From positions 1-25,380 of the forward strand of contig DASRZI010000215.1 of the NCBI GenBank assembly GCA_035686605.1: 25,380 nt of DNA, written 5' to 3'. Positions 5,664 to 15,100 of this stretch are shown here, in pieces. Both the position numbers and the translations under genes were made by a program. Below the pieces are notes generated by a model. It searched no databases. It saw only the letters and a program-made list of their open reading frames with translations, and had not been told where the DNA came from. How positions within the stretch are numbered: the stretch's first letter is position 1; every line of letters starts with the position of its first letter. The DNA is from UBA11865 sp035686605. GTDB lineage: Bacteria > Chloroflexota > Anaerolineae > Promineifilales > Promineifilaceae.

Positions 5664-6929
5664 CTAGTGGTGTAGAAGTTGGGCGGCGATGAAGGACAAT
5701 CCGTTCTCCGTAAGCGCCCAGGCTGTTTTGTTGGTGGCATCGAATTTGTCCAGGAAATTGAGTGTTGCCCCATCCCAATCTCCTGATTCGACGATCTCTT
5801 CCTTGTCCCGGAAATAGTCGAGGATGTCAGATTGATGCTCTCTTGTTAACTCTACTTCTGGGTCACCGCCCTCGTGTTTAGCCGAGATATTGGCCACGTG
5901 ATCGGCCAACTCAATCAACTCATCACGCCGGTTATATGGCTGGCGGACGATACTCTTCCAGGTTTCGGTGATGTGATGCTCAAAGCGCACAATCTCTTCG
6001 AAGCTCAAGTCCTTGCGGAATTGGGCCGTGATCTCCATCGACTCATTGTTTACTGAGTTGCTCCAGTTGAAGCCGATAAGAGGCGAGGTCCCATCGTCGC
6101 GGGCAAACAGCTTGGCTCCAATCAGAGTCCAAAGAGCTGCATAGGGATTATCATTGCCCATAAATACTGAGATCTTGAACTCATTATCTACCCCGATGCG
6201 ATGGAGTAAATAGCCTAATAAGACAGTGCCTGGGTTGAGGTTCAGGACCTGGCGAACCCCGAATTCGGTGTAGTAATAGAGATATTCGTCCAACCATTTC
6301 AAAGCATATTCGTTGGGCTGGCCGACGCCACCGAAATAGCCGGTGATAGTCTCGGGTCCACCCAAGTGAACATTGGATCCGTCCGTGCCTTTTGTGTCCA
6401 GCGTCTCGACGTAGCTCGCGCCGATGATCTGCATGGCGGCAGCGAAGGCCAACAGATCGCCATCTGCCTCCTGCTCCTTCATTTTGCGGACCCGGATGAA
6501 GCGGCCGGGCATCAGGGATCGCTGCTCGATCGCCCTTCTGGCGGCCTCGATCACCCAGGGAAAGTATTGGCAGGCGCTCACTTCAAGAGTCACCGCGAAA
6601 TCGTCGTTGAAGCTCATCTCGTCCGCTTTATCTCCAAGCACCTTTCGACGATATTCGGCTTCACTTATAAAGACGCCTAGATTCCGTTCTTTTTCCAACC
6701 ATTCAAGATCGGCCAGGTAATCAGGGCGGGTTTCGCCTACTCGTTCAAGCAAGGCTGGAAGGTGCATCGCTCTGGCCGCTTTCTGGTTGATCTCTTCCGG
6801 TGTTCCATACTTGGCGACAACATCCAAGAAGTCATCGATTACTCGCATATCTGGATTTAGCAAGACGGCATTGATAGCTGCAAGCCGGTCCGGCGATATC
6901 ATAAGTCGCTGACGTATCTCATCTTCCAT
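5664..6929 (-). CDS. Conserved-looking 421-aa protein of unknown function, next to panB
   Basis: I do not recognise this family. The start at 6929 has AGGAG eight bases upstream. The 421-residue product has no signal peptide and no membrane helix, so it is probably cytoplasmic. An N-terminal helical part (1-85) is followed by an alternating strand/helix region with motif-like stretches: TLEVSAC (114-120), ETLDTKGTDGSNVHLGGPET (175-194), LNLNPGTVLLGYLLHR (229-244), SVFMGNDNPYAALW (254-267) and IGFNWSNSVNNESMEI (285-300). Such glycine/asparagine-rich loops after strands suggest an enzyme with a barrel-like fold, but that is inference. It lies downstream of panB on the same strand, separated by the tandem repeat array, so it may be co-transcribed with panB; a role in or near pantothenate/one-carbon metabolism is only a guess. 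Confidence 0.7.
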   Translation of the reverse strand: MEDEIRQRLMISPDRLAAINAVLLNPDMRVIDDFLDVVAKYGTPEEINQKAARAMHLPALLERVGETRPDYLADLEWLEKERNLGVFISEAEYRRKVLGDKADEMSFNDDFAVTLEVSACQYFPWVIEAARRAIEQRSLMPGRFIRVRKMKEQEADGDLLAFAAAMQIIGASYVETLDTKGTDGSNVHLGGPETITGYFGGVGQPNEYALKWLDEYLYYYTEFGVRQVLNLNPGTVLLGYLLHRIGVDNEFKISVFMGNDNPYAALWTLIGAKLFARDDGTSPLIGFNWSNSVNNESMEITAQFRKDLSFEEIVRFEHHITETWKSIVRQPYNRRDELIELADHVANISAKHEGGDPEVELTREHQSDILDYFRDKEEIVESGDWDGATLNFLDKFDATNKTAWALTENGLSFIAAQLLHH

Positions 6930-7003
6930 TGGTTTGCTCCTGTTGGCTAAATCGCTTTGAATTGCACAAAATTCGGTTTTCTGCAGAAATAAGCACGAAA
7001 CGC

Positions 7004-7152
7004 GGCCTCAGTCAAGAATGAGACAATGCCGCGGTCAGAATAAGGCAAAGCCTTAGTTAGAATAAGGCAAAGCCTTAGTTAGAATGAGGCGAAGCCTTAG
7101 TTAGAATGAGGCGAAGCCTCAGTTAGAATGAGGCAAGGCCTCAGTCAAGAAT
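7004..7152. repeat. Tandem array of 22-bp palindromic units overlapping the panB stop codon
   Basis: Six 22-base units stand head to tail: 7015-7036 (diverged), 7037-7058, 7059-7080, 7081-7102, 7103-7124 and 7125-7146. Each of the last five contains a hairpin, TRAGGC and GCCTYA around a three-base loop, joined by AGAA and GTT. The array is bounded by two exact copies of GGCCTCAGTCAAGAAT (7004-7019 and 7137-7152). The right copy includes the last codons and TGA of panB. Arms change in a paired way between units (see findings). Units 7037-7058 and 7059-7080 are identical, so expansion is recent. Confidence 0.9.
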
Positions 7153-7995
7153 CTGCAGCAGCTCCTCGTACTCCGCATCCTTGATTCCGAAGTAGTTTTC
7201 CTCAAATGGGAACTGCTTCGCTTTCACTTCATCGGAGAAGGATTTCAATCCGCCGAGGATGACTTTGCCGGCGTCCGCATATACCTTGGCCATCCGGGGC
7301 TTAAACTTGGGATACAGGCCAAACATGTCGTGATAGATCAACATCTGTCCGTGGGCGTGGGGTCCACCACCGAGACTAATGATGATACAATCTTCGGCTC
7401 GCTCGGTGATAAGCTGGCAGACACGGTCTGGAACCAGCTCCAGGAGAATCGCATGAGCGCCTGCCTGTTCCAAGGCCTTCGCATCGTCGATGATCTTTTT
7501 GGCCTGGAGCGCCCCTTTTCCCTGTAGGCGAAAACCTCCCAGGGAGCTAACGCTCTGAGGCGTTAATCCAAGGTGTCCCATGGCGGGGATGCCAGCTGCG
7601 GTGATGCCGACGACCCGGTCGGCCATCTCGGCTCCGCCTTCCAGCTTGATAGCGTCGGTGCTAGCTTCGGCCATAAATCGTCCGGCATTGCGGATGGCTT
7701 CCTCCACGCTTATCTGGTAGCTCATATATGGCATGTCGCCTATCAGCCAGGCGTTCGGTGTGCCACGGCGGACCGCCTGGGTGTGACGAATCATATCCTC
7801 CATGGTAACCGGTAGAGTTCCATCATACCCTAACATGGTCATGCCCAGGCTGTCGCCGACCAATATCATGTCGATCCCCGCCAGCTCTTGAAAATGGGCT
7901 GTCGGGTAATCGTAACAGGACAGCATGGTTATGGGCTCGCCCGTGTCAACTTTCTTGAAAAGATCGGGTAAGGTTACTTTCTTTCTCTCAGACAT
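7141..7995 (-). CDS. panB: 3-methyl-2-oxobutanoate hydroxymethyltransferase
   Basis: First committed step of pantothenate (and so coenzyme A) synthesis: transfers a hydroxymethyl group from 5,10-methylenetetrahydrofolate to alpha-ketoisovalerate, giving ketopantoate. It is a cytoplasmic TIM-barrel enzyme. The start is placed at 7995 because GGAGGG lies just upstream; a GTG at 8007 is less likely. In the 284-residue product the magnesium site is Asp48 (GDSLG), Asp87 (GDMPY) and Glu119 (KLEGG). The loop GHLGLTPQS is at 140-148, the catalytic base Glu186 is in LLELVP, and GGGPHAHGQ (209-217) is the usual G-x-G-x-x-C-D-G-Q region with small changes. The stop codon lies inside the 22-bp tandem array. 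No panC or panD is in the window. Confidence 0.93.
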   Translation of the reverse strand: MSERKKVTLPDLFKKVDTGEPITMLSCYDYPTAHFQELAGIDMILVGDSLGMTMLGYDGTLPVTMEDMIRHTQAVRRGTPNAWLIGDMPYMSYQISVEEAIRNAGRFMAEASTDAIKLEGGAEMADRVVGITAAGIPAMGHLGLTPQSVSSLGGFRLQGKGALQAKKIIDDAKALEQAGAHAILLELVPDRVCQLITERAEDCIIISLGGGPHAHGQMLIYHDMFGLYPKFKPRMAKVYADAGKVILGGLKSFSDEVKAKQFPFEENYFGIKDAEYEELLQILD

Positions 7996-8171
7996 ATTTC
8001 CCTCCACTTCCTCTCATATCAATGAGGCCAACTTCCCATGGTAAGATAGTTTATCTAGCCCCTAAAACGCAAGTGACGAATATCCTATTACTCTGGTGAC
8101 AAAATGGCATCGTCATCCGTGAATCCGTCTTACTGCATCCTTTGAGAATCAGGCAGGACTTTCAGGTGTCC

Positions 8172-8200
8172 TTGACTTAACATCTCGATAATGCTAAGTT
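8172..8200 (+). promoter_or_regulatory. Possible sigma70-type promoter of recO
   Basis: TTGACT (8172-8177) and TAAGTT (8195-8200) are separated by 17 bases, 62 bases before the recO start codon. The -35 box is good and the -10 box moderate. The region 8008-8261 is divergent between panB and recO, so a promoter is expected here. Confidence 0.35.
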
Positions 8201-8261
8201 GCCTCGCTTGGGTTAATGTTGGCACTGACTGGGTATTAGACAAGCGGCATTGGAGAGAACG

Positions 8262-9095
8262 ATGGCTCGTGACAGAACCTATCGCAGCGAAGCAATCGTG
8301 CTGCGCCGCTCCAATTTCGGCGAAGCAGATAGGATGCTTACGCTGTACAGCAAAGAATTCGGCAAGATCCGTGCCCTGGCCAAAGGCGCGCGGAAACCGC
8401 AGACCAGGAAGACGGGTCATGTCGAATTGTTCATGCGCACCGATTTCATGTTTGCCCGGGGGAAGAGCATCGATATTATCACCCATGCAGAATTGGTCGA
8501 AGCCTACCAGCAGATCCGGACAGACCTGGTTCGCACGACGTATGCGTCCTACGCCGTCGAGCTCATCGACCAGCTGACCGCCGATGCCGACCGGGATCTA
8601 CGCAAGTACAGTCTTCTTTCGGAAGCCTTAGAGTGGTTTGCTGCTTCTGGTGATCTGATGCTGACAGCCAGGTACTATGAATTGCGCCTTCTGGCGCTAG
8701 CCGGCTTCCAACCTCAGCTGTTTCACTGCATTTCAGGAGGTGAGGCGATCGAGGAACAGGACCAGTTCTTCAGCGCCGAAGCTGGAGGACTAATCTGCCC
8801 TGACTGCCAATCAGCCGACCCGAGAGCACTAGCCATCTCAGCTCCAGCGGTCAAGGTGCTGCGCTATATGCAGTCGCGTCCTTGGGACACGGTGAAGGTG
8901 CTCCGCCTGCGAGGCGAGCTTAACAGGGAGCTTGAGTTGCTGATGTACTACTACCTAAGCTACATCCTGGAGCGTAATCTGAAGTCGGTCGATTTCCTCC
9001 GCCAGCTAAGACGAGAGGCGGCCCTGTTCGCTTCCCAAGATGGTACGGAGCCATCAGCCCCAGACCCAGAAAAGAAAACGGGCGCATCTGGATAA
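8262..9095 (+). CDS. recO: DNA repair protein RecO
   Basis: Recombination mediator that loads RecA onto SSB-coated single-stranded DNA together with RecR (RecF pathway). ATG at 8262 is chosen because GGAGAG ends four bases upstream. The 277-residue product has the N-terminal OB-fold (RTYRSEAIVLRRSNFGEADRMLTLYS, about 5-75, quoted in part: EAIVLRRSNFGEADR), then the helical RecO_C part. The zinc-finger region is unusual: HCISGG (155-160) offers one cysteine where most relatives have C-x2-C, while the second pair CPDC (179-182) is intact. The C-terminal tail is charged and extends to the hairpin that terminates the opposing gene. recO stands alone on its strand and converges with the giant secreted-protein gene. 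Confidence 0.9.
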   Translation: MARDRTYRSEAIVLRRSNFGEADRMLTLYSKEFGKIRALAKGARKPQTRKTGHVELFMRTDFMFARGKSIDIITHAELVEAYQQIRTDLVRTTYASYAVELIDQLTADADRDLRKYSLLSEALEWFAASGDLMLTARYYELRLLALAGFQPQLFHCISGGEAIEEQDQFFSAEAGGLICPDCQSADPRALAISAPAVKVLRYMQSRPWDTVKVLRLRGELNRELELLMYYYLSYILERNLKSVDFLRQLRREAALFASQDGTEPSAPDPEKKTGASG

Positions 9096-9108
9096 CCAGA
9101 TACGCCCG
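9079..9108 (-). terminator. Intrinsic terminator of the giant gene, inside the 3' end of recO
   Basis: CGGGCG-C-ATCTGG pairs with CCAGAT-A-CGCCCG around the loop ATAA, a 13-position stem with one mismatch. On the minus strand it is followed directly by TTTTCTTTTC, a proper T tract. It lies 30 bases past the stop codon of the 3490-aa gene. The loop bases 9093-9095 are the stop codon of recO, so the element is shared between two convergent genes; on the plus strand no T run follows. Confidence 0.8.
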
Positions 9109-9137
9109 ACTTGAAGGTAGATTGTCTCTTCCTGGTC

Positions 9138-12100
9138 CTATGGTTTGATGAGCACCGGGAGATAGACCATGTAATCGCCCGCGGTGACTGCATCCGTCAC
9201 AGTGACAGTATCGCTGTTTCCGCAGGCATCCGCAACAGTTAGTGCCACATCATATTCGCCCGGTTCGTAGTAAGCGTGGCTGGCCATCTCAAGCGTACTC
9301 GTATTTCCATCGCCGAAATCCCAAAGCCAACTGACTATCGCCGATCCATTCGTTGTGCTTGTACTGGTGAAAACCACACTCTCGCCCAGCCGGACTTCAG
9401 TTGCCGATTGGATAAAGCTGGCGGTTATCGCCGGATCCACAATGGCGAAGCTGACCAGAGAACCCATGGGGCTGCTGCTGCCCTGATCGCTGATCGCGAC
9501 CTGGTAGCTGTCATTGACGACCTGTCCGGAACACCCCAACTGTCCGACGAATTGGACATCAGCGGTTGAACCTGGTGAAAGGCTCGGCCACGTCCAGGAA
9601 ATGATCCCAGTTCCTTCGTCGTAATTACCACCAGATATCCAAGTCACGTTGGCGGGCAAGGCGTCGGTAATTACAAGCCCGGTCCCTGTGAGGCTGCCGA
9701 TGTTGCTGAAGGTCAAGGTGTAGGTCACCTGGGTTCCAGCTACCATGCTGCTATCGTACTCTTTGCTGATTTCGAACACCGGGGCCAATGTTGATACCGC
9801 GTCTCCCATGAACCTAGCGTCGGAGTATCCAAAGGCGTCGGTTACCACGAGAGTTACATCGAAGGTACCGAAGGCGCTGTAGAGATGGCTCGGGTTTTGC
9901 GTGTAATCCGGCGCGCTGCCGTCACCGAAATCCCACTCCCAGGCGACAATGTCCGGTCCGTTAGTTGTTGAAGTATCGGTGAAGTAGACCGTAGTGTGGA
10001 TGGGCACCGCCGAGGCGCTCTGGTCGAAGCTGGCATCCAGATCCGGCTCGTCGATGGTCAAGGATTCCGTACCGGTGCCTGTATTCCCGCAGGTGTCCGT
10101 CCCCGTGAGCACGATATTGAAACTGCCATCGGATAAGAACTGGTGGCTGGCGAATTCTCCAGCACCATCTTCTCCGTCACCGAAGTCCCAGGCGTAAGCT
10201 AGAGCTGTGCCATCCGTTACCCCTGTTGCGGTGAAGTAGACCATACTGCCGACGACGATCGGTTCGGGTGTATGGCTTAGGGAGACATCAATGGTCGGCG
10301 GCAGGACATCGAACTCCACCGTTTCTCCAGGTTCGCTCGTCACGCCTTCGTCGCTGCTCACCACGGCATAGTCGTTGTTGGTGATCGTTCCGCTGCAGGG
10401 AAGCGACGCCGTGAAGGTTCCGGTGGCTGTTCCACCGTCCTCGAGGATTTCAGGGAACGTCCAAGTAACGGTCGTCCCATCGAATGATCCATCCCCGCCG
10501 CCATAGACCAAGCCCGCCGGCAAAGTATCGCTGAGGACAACATTGGTGCCCGGTTCGCTGCCGGTATTCTCCACTGTGATCGTGAAGGTAACCGTCGTGC
10601 CGGCTACGTTGCTGCTATCATAGATCTTGCTTACATTAAACTCGGGCAAGGCGATGACAACATCCGCGGAGTCTTCATTGTTGTGATAATAGGGCTCGAC
10701 ATCGGTTATTGGTGCGCTGCTCTGAATCTCAGCCCAGTTAGTGTAGATGTCATCACCCTCGGCCGTATCCGTGATACGAACGGTCAGGGCAATCTCGTTC
10801 GATTGACCAGCTGCGATAGGCCACAGATCCCAGACCAGGTTATTTCCGTCTTGGTCAGGAGTTGCCTCACACCACGGTCCATCTGGCCCACAGTAGTGAA
10901 TGGCCGCGCTGACGAATTCCAATCCGGAGGGCAATGTATCCGTCATGACCGCCGGATGCTGCAGGTTCCACCACCATTCGTGTCCGTAGCGGTCATTGCC
11001 GAAGGTCAGCATGAAGGTGACCTCTTCTCCGGGGAGCAGGACTCCATCTACCAACTCTTTCTCTACATACAGATCGGGACCCGTAGTCGAGACGGTCACA
11101 TAGTTGTTATCGCTCTCGTCAACTTCGCCTTCGATCACTTCAGCCTCTACCGTATTGGTGTAGAAGGCCCCTGATATTTCGGGATTCTCCAGCTCTACCT
11201 GAAACTGGATATTCCCCTGGTCTCCCGGCCAAATCTGCTCAATGACGAATCCCCACTTATTCTCACCTGTCATATCTACATTGGAAATTGGGTAATAATA
11301 GTTGTTTCCAGGCTCGTTGGCTGCCAAGGTTCCGACTGGGAAAGTATCCGTTAGGACTACATCGAAGAGTGGTACATCGCCGACGTTCCAAAAGCCGATT
11401 TCATAGTCAATCCGCCGGCCCTCATCGCTCCAGTCAGCCCGCTTTTCCACGCGCACATTGGGACCTGATGGAAATGTATTAACTGTCTCACAGCTGATGT
11501 TGTTCTCCGGAGTGTTATCGGGACCATCTCCGGCGATTTCGACGCAGTTGCCAAACTCTCCTGGACCACTGTCAGGATCAATCAAGAATTCCACGTGGAA
11601 CCAGCGATTTTCTCCCGGAGAGATCGCACCTAGATCCCAAACCACCTGGCCATTGATATGGACCGGCTCAGGCAGCGGTTGGCCCTCATCTGGTTGGTTG
11701 CCACCCCACCAGGCGGTGCTAAAGGTGAATCCGTCTGGAACAGTCTCAGTGATAATCACTCCACTTTCGATATTACCGTTGTTGGAATAGTCAATGAAGT
11801 AATTTATCCAGCCATCAGGAACTAGGATTCCATTATTGAAGTTCTTGTTTATTTGTAAATCTAAGCGAGGTGGACTGACGTCCCTTTCGTCGACAAACCA
11901 GTTATTCTCGGGATCAACATCGCCTTCCGCGTAGAGAAGTACCTCGTTTACAAGCGTCGTGCCTTCAGGAACCCCCGGATCGAGACTCATGTAGATATTG
12001 ACTCGCTCACATTGGTTCCCAGGCAAAGAAGGTGCATAGAGCACTAACTCGCCGCCATCGAAGGAGACTTCTTGCCAGAAACTCTGCCACTCCTGCTCTT

Positions 12101-15100
12101 CCTGCCAGTGCGAGTAAATCGCACCGACCGGCAATGTGTCCGTCATCCAGACCTGGCCCGCAGCAGCGCCTCGATTATTGCACCATTCCAAAGCGTAGTA
12201 GAATGATTGGCCGGGCGTCGGATCGTATGGAACAGTCCATTTACTGACTGAAAGCTCAACCTCATCAGGCCATACATCCACTGGATCGGAGCAAGCCGTA
12301 TCGTTTCCGGGATCAAATTCTGGTTCAGTGCTGGTTTGGATAGCCACGCAATTTGGTTCGAGCATACCTTCGCCGGTAGGCGTATCTGGATGCACATTTA
12401 GGGTGACCCAAATGAGACCAGTTTCTTCAGGATCAACTGTACCCACATCCCAGGTTATGACGTTGCCTGGGCCAATTGTGACGGGCAGGCCGCTGGTATC
12501 CTGCTCGTAGCTGGTATTAGCGGGCAGCGTGTCGGTTATAAGCACACTTTCAGCAGGTGTGTTTCCTCCATTCCTATAGTAGATGCCGTAGAGCACCACA
12601 CTTCCGGGACTAGCATAATTGCCCTGATGCCACTTTTGAATCTCCATATCGACCGCTTCCGCGGCAAGGACGTTGATCACCTGGTCGCCATCCGGATCAT
12701 TAACCCGGATCCCTACCTCTTGGTACGGTTGTATATTCCATTCGCCAGCCCATTCGCATAAAAATGGAGCGCTGCCATCCGGAGGGGCGGTGCTGTACTT
12801 CACCTGTACATCGTTCATACCCTCATTCCAGGCGCCCCATGGCTCACAGGCTACATCTAGAAGATCGACCAACCCGTCATACCAAGGTGCAAACACAGTG
12901 CCCATCACCTGGTCATTATCTGCGTCCACGAAACCATCGATGGCGAAGATCTGTACTTCGCTAGTGAAGCCATTATCAACCTTCCCATAGACCCAGTCAT
13001 AGGGCTCGATATCTGGAGGCGCCGATGTCCAGCCATCGTCGGTGTTGAAACCAAACCAGCCGCCGAAATCATGCGTCTCGAGAGCAGCAGTGCCCTTAAT
13101 AGCGCTGCCATCCTCATTCGTAACGGTAATCCAGACCGTGTGACCAGGTTCGTATTGTCCTTGAACCCAATCATGACCGTAGTTCACTTCTAGGATCAGA
13201 TCTGGACTGCTCCATCCTCGATGGAGGGTTACCTCAGTGTAATCAACCAGATAGCGGTAGCGCACTTCACCGGTGCCTGCTCTGGGGATGTCCGGGAAAA
13301 GAACATCGAAGAAACCATCGCCATTAGTTTGGGCTGTCAGATCAGGTCCGCCATCCAGGCTGACCTCCAGCCATTCACTATCTAAGTGGTCGACCTGTCC
13401 TGTTACGCGGTCGGTAAGGGAGCTGCCCTCAGCATCGAAGGGATCTGGGATTTGAATGACCACCGGCATTTGACCGGCGCCGGCGGTGAGCGTAACCACA
13501 TCACCCGGATTGAAAGGCCAGCTGGCGTTCCAATTGAAGTCACCAGCCCCAAAGTATGCTTCCTCATATTGGGTGGTTATGGTGAATGGTTCTGAAGCCA
13601 CAGAGCCCCAGATCTGGTTACCGTAGACGTTCAAGTCGACCCAACGAATCTCCGGCCCACTGAAGGCGACATCCACGTAGTTATTATCATCCGGATCGAT
13701 GTCACCTGGGGGTACTGTGATCTCAACCGTGTTGGTGTACCAGAGCAGCGGTTGGCCAGGGAACTCAAGGTCAACTTGGAATTGGATCTGCCCCTGGTCG
13801 CCCGGATAGAGTTCGCTGAAGTTCCACATCAATTGATTATCGATTGCGTTGATGTCTCCTATTAATCTACTCCAGTCGAACCACAAGTTCCAATAGCCAT
13901 TCCAGTTGGTCAAGTCAGGCAGAGTATCGGTGATCCACACATTGCTGATCATCTCACTGCCGATATTCGAGAAGCGAATGTCGTACTGGAGCTGGCCATC
14001 CCCGTTCCAACCATGCCATTTTTCAATCGAAAGGTTTGGACCAAGTGGATTGATTGGGAAGGAGAAACAATCGTTGTTGTCTTCTGGCCAATCATCCGGC
14101 CCATCACCGGCAATGGTCACGCAGTTTTCCAGCTCAGGAACCGGATCGGGCGCGTCTATGATGAACTGAGTATTGAAACCGAGCTGGTGGCCGACCGGAG
14201 TTTCAGGCAGATGCCAGATGAGTTGGTTGCCAATGATCGTTGGATCAGGGAGTGGTTCGTCAGGCCAAGGAGTATGCCCTGCCCACCAGGCGCCAATATA
14301 GCTTATCCCAGGCGGCATAGTATCGGTAATCTGAATAGAAGTGGTTACGTTGCCATTGTTCTGCCAGTCGATAGAGAAGCCCACATTACCGCCGGGCACC
14401 AAGGAGCCCCCGTTGAGCTGTTTCTGAATTCCCAGATCTAACCTCGGGGGGCTGACATGGGCTTCGTGCAGCTGCCAATTGTTATCTAGATCGACATCAT
14501 CAGCGACATTGATCTCCACCAAATTCTCTATTGTGGTGCTGATCTCTGCTCCCGGATCGAGGAAAACTTGAAGTGTGAGCTGGTCGCAGTAATCACCGGG
14601 GAATCCGGGCGCTTCGAGGATGAGAAGCTGCCCGTCCATGTATATCTCGTTCCAGAAGTTATCGTTCCAGTTGTTGTACCACCATTCGTTCAGCGTTACT
14701 CCCGCCGGTAAGGTGTCCGTCAGCACAACCGGTCCAGCAGCCGCGCCGCGATTGTTACAGATATCGATGTTATAGCTGAATTCCTGACCTGGAGACGGAT
14801 CGCCCGGATTGGAGCCCTTGCCGACGCTCATCTCAACCTCATCAGACACGAGATCAACCGGTCCAGTGCAAGCATCTTCATTGCCAGGGTTCAAGTCAAT
14901 TGGGCTTGAAGAAGAAATGGCGACGCAGTTCTCGGTGATTTCTCCCGGACCTTCCGGGGCGCCAGGATCTACATCAAAGGTAACCATAAATGCTCTCTGG
15001 TCACCCGGTTCCAAGGTGTCTAAATGCCATGTGATCAATCCGCTGGGATCGACATCGGGCGTTACTCCACTGGTATCACCAGCATAAGAGAGGTAGGCTG

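Noticed and set aside
7004..7152. CRISPR array
   Set aside because: The 22-base units are directly adjacent with no unique spacers, and no cas gene is nearby.
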